A stretch of DNA of 64,000 nt from Merluccius polli (GCA_030340625.1 JAOPHQ010006616.1:16001-80000); one strand, 5' to 3'. Positions 21,350 to 33,332 are shown, counted from the first letter of the stretch. A program made the numbers and translations. Notes: generated by a model from the sequence alone, not told the origin.

Positions 21350-22410
21350 ATTGTGGGCCGTGTGTTGGAGTGTGTGCTTAATGATGGCTGTTGGACCAGC
21401 TGCTGTGGTTTCCAATGGAAAACAAAGAGCAGCTGCTTTTGTTTTTGGACTCTACCTCAGCGTAAAAGGATGTAGACAAGATTCGCTGGGACATTAAGTC
21501 TCAAGCAACTTCTCTGGTAATAAGAGATCCAAGATCATTTCCCATCTCTCGTTTCCTTCTGCTCTGCAGGACTGAGCAAAGAAACCCCCAGAAAAAAAGT
21601 GAACACTTCTCCATGACTGCACCTTATAGGCCCTATAGGGTGCAGTCAAACATCCTTGTACAGTACATCAGAGTGCCTCATGGGATTTGTGTTTCCGATA
21701 CTCCTCCATATCTAGAGGATTCAAGAGAGTTGTAGCAGTACTGTAAAATCCTAAATCAACATAAAAATGACATTTTTATTTTATCGACACTCTCTTCAGA
21801 AGGACCAGCCTTATTAGAAAGTGTTGAACACTTTGCACCACCCAGGGTTTACTCTGGCGCACACTTCAGAAATATGAAAGCAGAGCTGCCTGGACAAAAA
21901 AAACAAAAAAGAAAATTATTGTACACTAGCAAAGAAAAAAGAAAAAAAAACAGCTGAATAATTAAAGCGCGATCCAAAATTCAGATCTGATCCACGGCGG
22001 TTTTCCCGAGAGACAACATCTGTGAAAAGATGTTTTCTTCTCCACGCCAGGTAGCTGCTTTTACAGTAATTACAGTCATGTGGAAAATTTCAAGTGGGGT
22101 TGAACATCAAAACGCTAATTATGTGAAAAAGAAAGGATTCGAGATCAAGCAATACGGGAGATTGTTTGGCAAAACCACTTCTGCTTGCAAGGCTTGATTT
22201 GTGATTTATTTACCAGAGTTTGTTGCTGTACTTAAAGCCTGCTGTATTGTTTTTAAATGTCCCAGCTCTGATACTAAAACTACAATAACTTCACATCTGC
22301 TTTGCTTGACACATTAGCGCAGCTTTCTGTATCACCACTTGGTTAAACATTCGCAGAACTGAACTGGAATAGTAGTTAAAAAAGTGCTTGCGCGCAAACC
22401 TTGACGACGA
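21350..22410. other. Unique sequence, candidate regulatory block at 21960-22330
   Basis: Single-copy sequence with 'CAGTAATTACAGTCATG' and 'AACGCTAATTATGTG' cores. No gene was recognised. Confidence 0.3.
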
Positions 22411-22414
22411 ACGC

Positions 22415-22545
22415 AGCAGGATAGCACAGTGGCTACAGTGATTCGCTCCGAGCCGAAAGTTACCGGGTTCGATCCCCGGGCGCCGCGGTCCAACTCTAGA
22501 CGTCCTTGAGCAAGTTATATGATAATGCCTTGGATAAAAGCATCA
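22415..22545 (+). mobile_element. tRNA-derived SINE fragment
   Basis: The tRNA-like head has B box 'GGGTTCGATCCCCGG'. It is followed by 'TCCTTGAGCAAG' and the tail 'CCTTGGATAAAAGCATC'. Confidence 0.65.
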
Positions 22546-22555
22546 TTTTAAAGGA

Positions 22556-22712
22556 TTCAATGGGCAGGATAGCCTCGTGGTCCGGGTGTCCGACTCCCAT
22601 TAACCTGCATGCCTTTGCGAGATGCTTAACCCCTACCGGCTCTTTAGTGACTCATATCTGTCCTTTATCCAAATATACTGTGGATAAAAGTGTCCGCTGA
22701 ATGACTAAATAG
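22556..22712 (+). mobile_element. tRNA-derived SINE fragment, second tandem copy
   Basis: It begins 'GGGCAGGATAGCCTCGTGG' and ends in the tail 'TGTGGATAAAAGTGTCCGC' plus 'TGAATGACTAAAT'. It lies directly downstream of the SINE at 22415. Confidence 0.55.
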
Positions 22713-23130
22713 CAAAATTGAGGTAAACCGTAGGATCGAGAGAGTACTTCAGCGTTCAATAAACAACAATGATTGTTTTCCTTTTCAGTGCATTTATTCG
22801 TATTATCCGTGGAAGGAGAGCTAATCTTTCCTCGTACCTCGCGGCTTCGCAGTCCACCTCTGGGGGGGGGGGGGGGAATGGCGTACATGCGTTCATCGAA
22901 TCACTTAGCCTGTCTGAGTCTTTCTAAAGGTACGGGGGGAAGTTGAAATCATTTCAACTTTGACCCCCGCATGTCGGCGCTCCGCATGACGTAACGCGCC
23001 GACTTGGATGGATTCGCACAGCCGCAGCCCGAAAAGGCAGCAGCATGTTTTAAGCTGCGGGTGATTTTCTGTGTGTGTGTTTTAGCCTCACCACCGCTTC
23101 TCAAGTGAACGCCGCTTAAGAGAGGCACTG
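22713..23130. other. Unique sequence with G15 run
   Basis: Contains 15 consecutive G at 22862-22876. No gene was recognised. Confidence 0.45.
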
Positions 23131-23161
23131 AGGAGGAGGAGGAGGAGGAGGAGGAGGAGGA
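23131..23161. repeat. (GGA)n microsatellite
   Basis: About ten GGA units. A G14 run follows at 23311-23324. Confidence 0.95.
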
Positions 23162-23630
23162 AGGCCATAGCAACGCTGTCTGCCAAGATGGAATTAAAAT
23201 GTCAGCGCGTGCCGGCGCCGCTGACCCCCGGCGACCTCTATGCAAATCATCTGAGAGCCGACGGTGTGGAGTGGTAGTCTGCTGCCGGCGAGCAGACCTC
23301 ACCCTTGGGAGGGGGGGGGGGGGGTAAGGGGGGAGAGCTGGGTTTTTTAAGATAAGTTTTGACAAGATAACACGTTCTCTCACATTTAAGATAAAAAATA
23401 ATGGCCGAAGGCGCCTGATACACTTTCCTCTGTGCGTATGCGTGTGTGTGTGCATGTGTGTCTCTCTGTGTGTGTCTGTCTTCTGGCCACCCCTGCATGG
23501 GAGTGTCTAATTGCTCTTTCCTGCTCTCTCCCCCCAAAAAAATAAAAAGCGACTGAAATTCAGTTCAATGAAATTCAGTCATTTTCCGCGGTGAAAATTA
23601 ACTGCCACGCCTTATCTACTCTACACTGTT
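23162..23630. other. Unique sequence, no gene recognised
   Basis: Contains 'GGCCATAGCAACGCTG' at 23163, a single RFX-like half site, and a G-run. Confidence 0.35.
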
Positions 23631-23631
23631 T

Positions 23632-24020
23632 GCGTGTGTGTGTGTGTGTGGGGGGGGGGGCTTACATGCTACTTTGGAGCAAAGCCTTGGGTTTGTGTTT
23701 TCCAAAGCTTTGATTAAGACTATGGGTTTCCACTTGCACCAGTCGATGGCCGGGCCGAGGGTCCCTGATCGCTGTCCAAAGTGCCGCCGTCGTTGCGGCG
23801 ACACATTCATCACACTTGGATGGCGATCCGGCGACGGATGCGTCCGCTGATGGACGACAAAAGGGACGTCGATACCCAGGACAAAGGCATTGATATCCAA
23901 ATAAAGACAATAAGACCATCGACCGGCGGGTTTGATTGGCATGCCGCGTCGCTGTGTGTCCGCGCGTGTGTTGGCGTGTGTGTGTGTGTGTCTGTGTGTG
24001 AGTGTGTGTGTGTGTGTGTG
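23632..24020. repeat. (GT)n clusters
   Basis: GT repeats at 23634-23650 (followed by G10) and at 23975-24020, with GC-rich unique sequence between. Confidence 0.85.
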
Positions 24021-24339
24021 AGTGAATTGCGATGGATTTCCAATCCTTGCTCCTCTGCTTTTTTTGCCTCCTCCTTCTCCTCCCTCTTCCCCCCCCCTCC
24101 TGCATTGCCATTGACTGGCCGCCTAATGTATTCTGCTGGTGGCACTTTGCCGCGACACCCGCCACTCCCAGAGCTGGGGCCCGGTTCCCTCCGTATCAGG
24201 GGAGAGAAAAAGGCGAAGCGGATCGATCGCTGTTAATTATGCGGATGTAACCAGGGGTGGCACACACGGGCCGGCTCCTCTGCTGCGAGGAGTCGATAAA
24301 GGTCACACAATTAGTTTTCTTCACCTCTACCTCCCCCGC

Positions 24340-24475
24340 ACACCCCCGCCCCCCACCCCCCCCCCCCCGCCCCACTTCAAAATTTTCTTTCTCGGAGGTT
24401 CAATAATTGCTGTCTTCAGATGGACACTGTTTTTTCCCCCCGCACTATTTGGTTAGACACACACACACACACACT
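24340..24475. repeat. C-rich tract and short (AC)n
   Basis: C-rich sequence at 24330-24372 and (AC)n at 24457-24473. Confidence 0.85.
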
Positions 24476-24479
24476 TCCA

Positions 24480-24755
24480 TCCGTTCGTGTCTTTACAATA
24501 CGGACTAAAAACTCATTTATATTCTTTTGCCCATGGCCTCTGACATATTCCATTGCTTTTACTATTTTGACAGCCTGCACTTTCATATTACTTATTTTAA
24601 CTGAAACTTTTGTTCAAATGTGTGTATTTACTGCATTTATGTGCATTTATTGCACTGACATCGGTCCATTACTTTGGTTAAAACCTGGTTTTCTTTTGCC
24701 ATATAAATGCTTTTTCTATGTAAATAATACAAATAAAAATAAACTTGAAACTTTA
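24480..24755 (+). pseudogene. LINE 3' end (C-terminal scrap plus 3' UTR)
   Basis: A frame near 24494-24530 reads 'SLQYGLKTHLYSFA', resembling the 'FKSxLKTHLFxxAF' end of CR1/L2-like LINE proteins. It is followed by AT-rich 3' UTR and 'AAATAAAAATAAACTTGAAA', a common teleost LINE tail. It is 5' truncated. Confidence 0.5.
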
Positions 24756-24759
24756 ACCT

Positions 24760-25430
24760 TCACGCACAAACTCACACCCATGGCTGAATACCGTGGCAAG
24801 ACTTAGGAATACATTATGCAGTTTCCCAAGCCATTTATCACTTTTTTTGTATGACTGGATGAGAGAATGAATATTGGATTATTCAAAGGAGGTTAATAGA
24901 ATAGCTGCTGGTTTTATTGGTTTGAATTTGTTTGGATTGACGTGTGTTGGGGCTAAAAGTAATAAATGTGTGTCGGCAGATTTGCTGAGTTATATACCGC
25001 GAGGGCTCAGAGCCAAGATGGAAAAATGTATTAGGACAATAATCAGAGAGAAGTTTATACAGTGTCGATATGAATCATAATAAGCAACCGGCTTTCATTA
25101 CATTGCAGTCAGCGGTCACTTAAGGCGTGACATCTGGGCTAACGCTCCGCTGCCCTCCCCTGCATAGTTAGTAACTACTAGCTAGCATACTTAGTTCTAG
25201 CTTATTGTGTATACAAATACAATATATATTTGTTTATGTGTTTATATAGACGTATGTGCGCTAATTGCTGAATCTTTGTGGAAAGGAAAGCGAGGTAATT
25301 AATGGAGAGTCAAGTGCTTTTCGGGGGAATTACCGGTTTAGTGTCCAACTGACCACCAAGAAGTCATTTTAGATCCATCTTCTCAGTTGCACCATTTTAT
25401 GTCACAACACACACAGTGGACGGTGTACAT
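24760..25430. other. Unique AT-rich sequence, candidate regulatory block 24840-25085
   Basis: Single-copy sequence without coding signal. Confidence 0.3.
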
Positions 25431-25432
25431 GA

Positions 25433-25560
25433 GCTATGCTATCACTAGGCTAATGCTAGCTACTCACTATGCTATGGCTAGGCCAATGCTATGCAAAAAC
25501 TATGCTACTGCTAGGCTAATGCTATGTCACTATGTTATCGTTGCCCTAATGCCACACTAG
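25433..25560. repeat. Degenerate minisatellite, unit about 32 bp
   Basis: Four diverged copies of a unit like 'CTATGCTATNNCTAGGCTAA' start near 25434, 25467, 25500 and 25530. Confidence 0.8.
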
Positions 25561-25578
25561 AAGCATTCACAAAAAAAT

Positions 25579-25579
<1 letters not shown>

Positions 25580-25627
<48 letters not shown>
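25580..25627. repeat. (CT)n microsatellite
   Basis: About 24 uninterrupted CT units. Confidence 0.95.
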
Positions 25628-25629
<2 letters not shown>

Positions 25630-25632
<3 letters not shown>

Positions 25633-27150
25633 ACCCCATGATCAGCTGAGAAAGTAAAATGTAAATTAAAAGACCTGAGTCTGTTCCCCCGGCGGCCGCA
25701 CAGCCCCTTTGTAACTCCGTCGTACGCTGCATCGTGTTCCCGCCGCTTTAACCGCCATTCAACTCACAACACAACAAAAATGAGGTTGAAGTAATCTCGA
25801 AAACCGCCAACAAAGGCTAACTTTATAAGTGAAGTACCGGTATCATTTGGTTATGTTGTTGTTGCTCTTTAGATGGAAATGCTTATTTGCATGCAATTCA
25901 CAGCCTCCATTTGTTTTATCTGGCAACCACATTTCATATTTTCATCTTGGAATAAGTAAAACGGCTGTGTGTGATTTTTTTCTAAATTGTGTTTGTTCTT
26001 TTTCAAAAAACGAAACAGCCCTTGGGAAAGTGTTGAACTCTTAATTGTAAAGTGGACCTGGAGTGCATAAACCTTTCTACCTAAAGTTACAAGGCTCACA
26101 GAGCTATTGTTAAAAAACGCGAGCTGTTTGTTTTTCGTAACTATCAGAATTGTATGGTGCTAATTGTACTGCGACTAACGATGATGTTGTTGCCACTACT
26201 GGTTTGACTATTTTGCTTGCACTCTGTGTCGTGTTGAGGATGTAGCTAATTATTTAGTTTGATAACGACAATTAGTGTTGCATTTAGCAATGAACCGATG
26301 CCAAAGAAGAGGCGCTGCAGCAGAACACAAACACATAGCATGTTTGTAGTAAGTTTGATTGTAATCTGATCGTAAAACTGTTCCGTGTAAATCGGCCGAT
26401 AATTACAATTTCATAACGTCGGGTTTATTTGCACAACCCTTTTATCACGGTCCACAACCTCAAAGGGCTCTATGTGGTTCATATTTGATGATAAAATAAG
26501 CCCACAAAGGGTTGATGAAAAAGTCCCACAAATCCGACAAAAGTGGGAAGATAATGCCAGCGATCTTTAACTTCTGATTCTCTAACTTTCCAAGTTTTCT
26601 TTCTTTGCCTATTGTGTAACCTATTTTCCCACTTGAAACACCAACAGCACTAGAACTGTGTGGATGGATATTTGGGCTGTAGGTTTTTTCTTTTTGAGAT
26701 ACATCGCCTCGCATGATAAAGGTATAGGATCGGATCAGATTTTCTTCAATTTTATTTTGTGGAGATTCGATTGAACTGAAATGTAATGTGATTGCCGAGA
26801 GGGGGGGTCCAAAAGTGGGGTAGAAATCGTATTACCCAGGCAACACACTGTGCAAACAAGTGTGTGATTCAGTCACCGCATTTAATGGTGCATTTGGTAG
26901 TTACTTCCCACAGCACAAGCAGACCACTTCGGGGGGTAAACCTGGCGATCTTGACGTTTATTATTACATTTTTTGGCTGCGGTGCTAATAAAGAAAACCA
27001 ATAATGAACCCTCGAGTTTCCTCGTCTGCCGGCCCTTCTGCCAAGCAACTCGTAAAAAGCTCATCAACTGTACATGGGAGTGGTGAGTTGGCCAACGACA
27101 GGCCTTGTTACTGGAAACCTCCACTCTGAAATAAATCCTGGTTCTGCCAC
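25630..27150. other. Unique AT-rich sequence, no gene recognised
   Basis: No transposon ends or exons were recognised. The open frames are short and have no familiar motif. Confidence 0.4.
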
Positions 27151-27153
27151 CTG

Positions 27154-27175
27154 CCCCCCCCCCCCCCCCCCCCCC
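27154..27175. repeat. Poly-C run (22)
   Basis: Twenty-two consecutive C, followed by a short CAC repeat. Confidence 0.95.
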
Positions 27176-27179
27176 TCCA

Positions 27180-28560
27180 ACCACCACCACCACCACCCCT
27201 AAGCTAGGACAAACCCTTTCACCACATCGCTTGCATAGCCCCTCTTGAGATCATCCCCCAAAAACCGACACAAAACACCTTACCAAGCAAACTCGGAAAT
27301 TCGGGAGCACAGTGGTCAACTGGAGAAAAAAGGAAAAGAGGCTGCAGCAGCTCTGCGGTACTTCGGCTCCGGCTGTTCATCCTCGATGCGTGGCTTTGGT
27401 TTTTTTCTCGTCTTCGGAAAAAAACCTCAGGCCTGCCTATCGTTGAGTACCGGCGGACGTGAATACGCCCCCCCCCCCATGCCCTTTATCACTCTGCCCC
27501 CTCTATTGATTAGCACTACGTCAATAACCGATGCAAGCACATGAAGTCATCCTCCAGCAAAGCCAACCACAAACTAGCTAAGCTTACATCCTGTCCTGGT
27601 GTCCGTCTGTCGCCGCATCGGTTTTGTTTCAGCATTGATGGGGGGGCTCATTAAGCAGAGGGGGTCCTTCACTTCATTTCCTGCATTCTGGCGTATTTGT
27701 GCCTTTTCTGCATCGATTTATGGTGGAAATGTCTTTATTTATGTGAAGGAAAACACAAAATATTAGGCACCAGGTGACAATTATGTAACAAAATATAATG
27801 CAGTGCGGCTCTCAGGCGTTGCTTTCAAGTGTGTATTCTCTTGTAGATCAACTTTCCTCATTTAATGTTATCCCTGCTGAGTCAACACACACATGTAGGC
27901 AGGATTTACTCTTCTGGCCGCTTTGTTTGGGGAACCTCTTTAAATGTGCATGTGGCACCTATTAACGTCAATGATTTATTAACTCACTGTCATCGAACCC
28001 CTGGACTTTAACGGCTTATATGAGTCTCAGCCAGATTTGTGCTCATGTTCAAAAACGTTCTGCACACTCAAAACTTATCACACACACACACACACATCTG
28101 TGTTTTAGGATGATTTTTAGGAATCATGTACATCTGTGTGTGTGCGTGTGTGTGTGTTTGAGGCAGCATGGCGTCTATGAGTAACATTATTGTTTTCAAA
28201 AACAAAAGTCCTCTGCTTCTTTCATGTTTTTATGGGGGGGGGGGGGTGTATCGGGGGATGTATCCCCCCCTAATAAGCACAACGTGTGTTTGGTTAGGGT
28301 AGTTATTTAAAAAGCAAGTGAAAAGCTTTTTTTGTGTTTTGCACAGTGACACCTTGCTGTGTCTTGCTCAATGACATCGTCACACATTTTTACTCTGTAA
28401 AGTGTCACACTGTAAGAGCGTAATACTGCAGCAGAAAAAAGGATCTCTTAACGACTTACAAAGACATTCACGGGATTCTGCGCAATTAACATAACTTACC
28501 TTGGCGCCCCGCATCCCTTTCTGACATTTAGAGAAAAGCAACGTTGAGTCAATTAAAACT
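27180..28560. other. Unique sequence with short CA/GT and G runs
   Basis: (CA)n at about 28080-28096, GT-rich at 28134-28160, a G run near 28233-28246. No gene was recognised. Confidence 0.4.
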
Positions 28561-28564
28561 CGGC

Positions 28565-28800
28565 TTCTGCGCTTCACGCTTTTATCCAAAGCGACTTTGA
28601 TCATTGCATTTGTAGAGCAATGTAATTTAGGAGCAGGTAGAGGCTAGGGCATCTTACTCATGGTTGCCTCTAGGTGGACTGCATTTCCGTCATTGGGTGC
28701 CGAGACACAGAGGATGTGTAGGTGTGTGTGTGTGGGTGTATGTTCAATTCCTATGAGAACACAGTCCCTGTGGATATAGGAGCAGCTGCTAAATAACTTG
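28565..28800 (-). mobile_element. tRNA-derived SINE fragment
   Basis: On the plus strand it begins 'CTTTTATCCAAAGCGACTTT', the complement of the teleost SINE tail. The rest runs into a degenerate tRNA-like region around 28740 ('TTCAATTCC'). Confidence 0.55.
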
Positions 28801-28864
28801 AATGACAGGAAAATCTGTCTTCATTCAAAGTCATTATTGTTCATTGACACGTTAAATAACTGAG

Positions 28865-29090
28865 AGGTGCAATATGCAAGATTTGCCATTTCGAGCTAGC
28901 GCCAGCCTCACCCCTCCCTCTTCCTACTCTCTCCAAACCCCGCCCACCCTCAAATTGCAAGTCTCGCTTTTATGAGATTTAACGTGAGATTTCAGTTCGA
29001 CCACTGGAGCCTTAAAGTGAGTGCCTCCATGATTGACCAGAATGTGTTTTAGCACATGTCCAACCAAAAAAATGTCACATATTCTACCTT
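28865..29090. mobile_element. Probable MITE
   Basis: The ends are roughly inverted: 'AGGTGCAATATGCAAGATTT' against the complement of 'AAATGTCACATATTCTACCTT'-type sequence at the right border. A target duplication is not clear. A 226-bp element of this layout is common in fish genomes. Confidence 0.45.
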
Positions 29091-29094
29091 GAAA

Positions 29095-29690
29095 TTAAAA
29101 GTCATGTACTTTATTTTTTTGCTGCACAGCACTCAGCTGCCAGCTGCCGGCTACCGGCTCTGTCACAATCATGTGTCCTCCTAACGCAAAAAATGTAAAC
29201 CTGCAAATCCTGCAGATTCCCCTCCCCATGTCATCACATTGGGGGCCAGACATAAAGGGCCATGTTGAGGTAATTCCCTGGATCTCTCTCTCTCTGTGCG
29301 ACTCTGTGTACAACTGGGCCCTGGGGTGCTAAAATAAGATGAAGAGGGGCCGGCCGGGGCTCCCAGTCATGTCACATAAAGAAGAACAACAGCCCAGGCT
29401 CATGACATTTACGAGATAGCGGGCTGAGCCATCGGCTGAGGCGGCGTTGGGTGTCATGTTGTGGATCCCGAAGGATGCGTAGGTGTGGGGGGGGGGGGTG
29501 CAGGAAATTGGCGTTTTGTGGGGGGTTGATCGATTGATTGAAAACGATACAAGGTTAGGCTGGTGGTAAACCCACAGCGAGCGGCACGCCCGCATGTGGC
29601 GGCACGCATGCACGCACATACGGATAAGATGACACGCAACATACAAACACATGCGCACGCATACGTCAGGTGTTAGACGATGGTGCGTAC
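29095..29690. other. Unique sequence, no gene recognised
   Basis: Single-copy sequence with a G11 run near 29489. Confidence 0.4.
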
Positions 29691-29695
29691 GGACA

Positions 29696-30355
29696 CGCAG
29701 CACAGCTCTATTGCCATAGCAACAACACGCAGACTTACGCACAGCACAGCTCTATTGCCATAGCAACAACACGCAGACTTACACGCAGCACAGCTCTATT
29801 GCCATAGCAACAACACGCAGACTTACACACAGCACAGCTCTATTGACATAGCAACCGCACGCAGACTTACACACAGCACAGCTCTATTGCCATAGCAACC
29901 GCATGCAGACTTACACACAGCACAGCTCTATTGCCATAGCAACCTCATGCAGACTTACACACAGCACAGCTCTATTGCCATAGCAACCGCAAGCAGACTT
30001 ACACACAGCACAGCTCTATTGCCATAGCAACATCATGCAGACTCACACACAGCACAGCTCTATTGCCATAGCAACAACATGCAGACTTACACACAGCACA
30101 GCTCTATTGCCATAGCAACAACATGCAGACTTATACACAGCACAGATACAGTATATTGCCATAGCAACCTCATGCAGACCTACACACAGCACAGCTCTAT
30201 TGCCATAGCAACCGCAAGCAGACTTACACACAGCACAGCTCTATTGCCATAGCAACATCATGCAGACTCACACACAGCACAGCTCTATTGCCATAGCAAC
30301 AACATGCAGACTTACACACAGTACTGCTCTATTGCTATAGCAACAACATGCAGAC
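29696..30355. repeat. 44-bp minisatellite, about 15 copies, each with an X-box-like motif
   Basis: The unit is 44 bp and starts with 'CACAGCTCTATTGCCATAGC' followed by 'AAC' and a variable part ending 'GCAGACTTACACACAG'. There are about 15 copies; one near 30145 carries a 5-bp insertion. A five-unit block is duplicated: the variant order at about 29981-30100 recurs 225 bp later at about 30206-30325. Almost every unit retains 'ATTGCCATAGCAAC', which differs at few positions from the RFX X-box consensus GTTGCCATGGCAAC. Confidence 0.95.
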
Positions 30356-30359
30356 TTAA

Positions 30360-31190
30360 TTCTGTTTTGGCGTTCAATATTCCCTCTTTTTTTGCTTCCT
30401 CATCTCAATAGCTCATTGAGAGACGATTTATTTAAGGTTAGTCTTGTTTTAAAGAGCACACATTGGACAATGTTTGTTTCACACATTAAACAGTGAGTGT
30501 CACATGATGACACCTTGATATTATGGGAAAAAAACAACCTGTTGAATAGCTTATCAATTTCACCATTGTCGTCCTCTAATAGTGTGAAATATTGTCCAAT
30601 GTCCAGTCTTTAGAACGAGACTAATCTCAAAGAAATCTGTCCTTTTGTGAAGTGAATATCGTCAAACTTAAATCACGGTGGCGGCGCGCTTGTATCGGCG
30701 TCTCAGTGTCACTGTCTCTCGCGTGGTTGTACCATCGACGCTTTGCTAGTCCCCGGTTGGGAGATCGCGTTTTTCGGCCCATGCGACGTTTTACGCACGA
30801 TTGTGGTGGATCCTGTCTGCGTAAGTCCCCCCTGCCCACAAATTGATCAAGAAGAGCTTTTCTCCTTATTTAGGTAACACCAGCGATCGTCCGGCCGATA
30901 AGAATTTTGTCGGACGTGAGCGAATCGAGCGACCAATCGACCGGAAGGTGTCAGCCCTAATCTCCACTCACTGCTCATTGCTTGTACTTTTGCTCTAAAC
31001 TGTTGTTTTTAATGTTTCAATATGTGAGCCATGTCAAGCAAAGATGATTTTCTGTCGCACTGTTGACGGTCAATAACGTTGTCTGAATGCGATCGACCCG
31101 GGTTATTAAAAGTAATAAGCCCCTGTGATTGGGGAATATTCAGAACTTTGCGATGCGTCATGACCTGGATGCACTCGATGTCTGCTGCAA
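30360..31190. other. Unique sequence, no gene recognised
   Basis: No recognisable exon or transposon end. Confidence 0.4.
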
Positions 31191-31195
31191 CAACA

Positions 31196-31345
31196 TGTGT
31201 GTGTGTGTGTCTGTGTCTGGGTGTGTGACAAGCCCCGACGGCGTATTTATACACACATAGACTCACTCCAACACACACACACACACACATAGACCCACTC
31301 CGACACGCACACACACACAGACTCACACACACACACACACATGTG
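31196..31345. repeat. (GT)n / (CA)n cluster
   Basis: GT at 31198-31226 and CA runs at 31270-31290, 31308-31320 and 31325-31342, in near-duplicated 'ACTC' spacers. Confidence 0.9.
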
Positions 31346-31349
31346 TGTA

Positions 31350-32000
31350 CTCGGGGTGATATTGCTCTGAAATCCCTGAGGCATGGCGAGGAGGTGTCAG
31401 GGATCTGTTGGTCGACAGGGGAAACAACAACACAACAATAATCTAAAGCACAGGGAGGCAATTTGGTGGAAAGTGTTGTGAATTGTCAAAATGAATCTGA
31501 GAAAATCGTTGTGCTGCCCTTCCCTGATGCCTGATGCTGTGTGTCGCTTAGATCAATACCTGTGTGTGTGTGTGGTGTGTGTGTGCGTGCAAATCTGATG
31601 TGGCTAAAGCGCTAAGCTTTCCAAGGTGAGAGCGAAGCAGCTAGATTATATATGCAACTGGGGAAACCGTACTCACAACGCTGCTGTCAAGGAGTCAGGG
31701 AAGGGGGAACGAGTGCCGCTGAAACAACCGCCTCAAGAAGCAGCGCAGGGAAACGACTTCATGCACTGTGCATACTGCCAAGGACTTTCTCAAGAACGTG
31801 GGGGCATATTACACATATTTCTTTGTTGTCTTTCCTTTTAATTTGGGATAGTGTGAAGACTGTTATTTTTGGTTTTATACATCATACAACATATAATAGT
31901 ATGTGATTGCTTTGTAGTGATGATTGCATTATCTCTTGTCATTTTGTTTGAGTGCAAAAAGAGCCGTCAAGTTTATGTTTAGTATGTACTCCAGCCAGCA
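31350..32000. other. Unique sequence with short GT run
   Basis: (GT)n at about 31561-31586. No gene was recognised. Confidence 0.4.
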
Positions 32001-32020
32001 CCATGGCTACCTGCCTTGCA

Positions 32021-32568
32021 CTGCTGGCACCAACTGGTCTCCCATCCCTGGATGGGAGACCAGTTGGTGCTGGCAGAGGTGTTGGAGGGCCAGTAGGGGG
32101 TGCTCATCCCTCTGGCCTCTGCAAGATCCCCAATGCCCCGGGACGGAGACAGGGACTCCGTCCCGTCTAGAGCACCGTCTTTCGGATGAGACGTTAAACC
32201 GAGGTCCTCACTCCCTGTGGTCACTAAAGATCCCGTGGCACTCATCGCAAGAGTAGGGGTGCTAACCCCGGTGTCCCGGCCAAATTCCCAACCCGGCTCT
32301 TGTACCAACATGGCCACCTAATCATCCCCTGGTCTCTAATTGGTTAGTTTCATACCTCTCCGCTGTGTGCCAGTGTGTGGTGAGCGTTCTGGCGCATACT
32401 GGCTGCCGTGCATCACCCAAGTGGGTGCTACACTCTGGTAGCGGATGAGGTGTCATATCTCTCCCCCCCACACACACACACACACACTATGTAAAGTGTC
32501 TTTGAGTGACCTCCAATAAAGCGCTATATAAAACCTATCAATTATATTATTATTTTATTATTATTAAC
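32021..32568 (+). mobile_element. 5S-rRNA-derived SINE (SINE3-like, Deu-type core)
   Basis: The head 'CTGGATGGGAGACC' at 32048 matches the box-C region of 5S rRNA. The centre contains 'TTCGGATGAGACGTTAAACC' and 'GGTGTCCCGGCCAAATTCCC', hallmarks of the Deu-type SINE core in fish and other vertebrates. The tail is 'AAAGCGCTATATAAA' followed by (ATT)n. The 5' part of the 5S-like head is absent and is replaced by an inverted copy of the box-C segment (32027-32047), forming a 21-bp perfect palindrome with 32050-32070. The body carries an internal (CA)n at 32468-32487. Confidence 0.85.
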
Positions 32569-32569
32569 A

Positions 32570-32680
32570 TACTAACCGTTGGCTGTTATATAAGGAGTTT
32601 TAAAAAAAGGCAAATACTAGCTATATAGCACTGGCTATGGCATGGCCTACTCCTATTTTTTTATGTTCCCAAGTCTTAAA
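32570..32680. other. Short unique stretch
   Basis: Nothing recognised between the SINE and a GT repeat. Confidence 0.45.
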
Positions 32681-32681
32681 A

Positions 32682-32772
32682 GCTGTGTGTGTGTGTGTGC
32701 GTGAGTGCGTGTGTGTGTGTGTGCGTGTGTGTGTGTGTGCATGTGTGTGTGTGTGTGTGTGTGCGTGTGTTG
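32682..32772. repeat. (GT)n microsatellite, interrupted
   Basis: GT units interrupted by GC/GA at regular spacing. Confidence 0.95.
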
Positions 32773-32774
32773 CA

Positions 32775-33330
32775 GTGACAGTCAAGAACGGACCAAGAGA
32801 GATCGGTATCCGCATAACGAATGAGGTTCAAAACTCAAAGTTGTATTACTTGTGTCATCTAATAACGCATCACATTTGTAGTCTAGCTGCCTTTGATCTC
32901 CCTAAACGTACTACATGCTGTTTTGCAAGTGTAATGCAGTTCAATCTGCGGCGTGCAAATTGATGACATGTTAGCTTTATTGTCTATAGTTTACATATTT
33001 GTATTATGGCTCTTGCTTTTCTTGTCTGGCTTGATTTTGCGATGACTACCTACAAAGTCCAATTTGTTAAACTTAGCCTTTCATGAGAGACTTTAAATCA
33101 TTTCAGCGTTTGAACAGCGGGTCAAAACCGAAAAATGTGCTCTATTATTGGCGTCCATAGATAAGCCTAGCGAGACATAAGATAAGCCTTGTAGTTGTGT
33201 CAAACATTTAATTCGACATTGACCTATATCTCAAAAGCATAATTTCTATCGACAGCAAAAGACGTCTTAGAAGAACGCTGGCTTCAGCCGAAGAAGTTGT
33301 TTAAAAAATGTTTAAACAAACACAACACCA
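32775..33330. other. Unique sequence, nothing recognised
   Basis: No coding, RNA or repeat signature was seen. Confidence 0.4.
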
Positions 33331-33332
33331 AC

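Noticed and set aside
29696..30355. CRISPR-like array
   Set aside because: Whole 44-bp units repeat without unique spacers, and the sequence is from an animal; it is an ordinary minisatellite.
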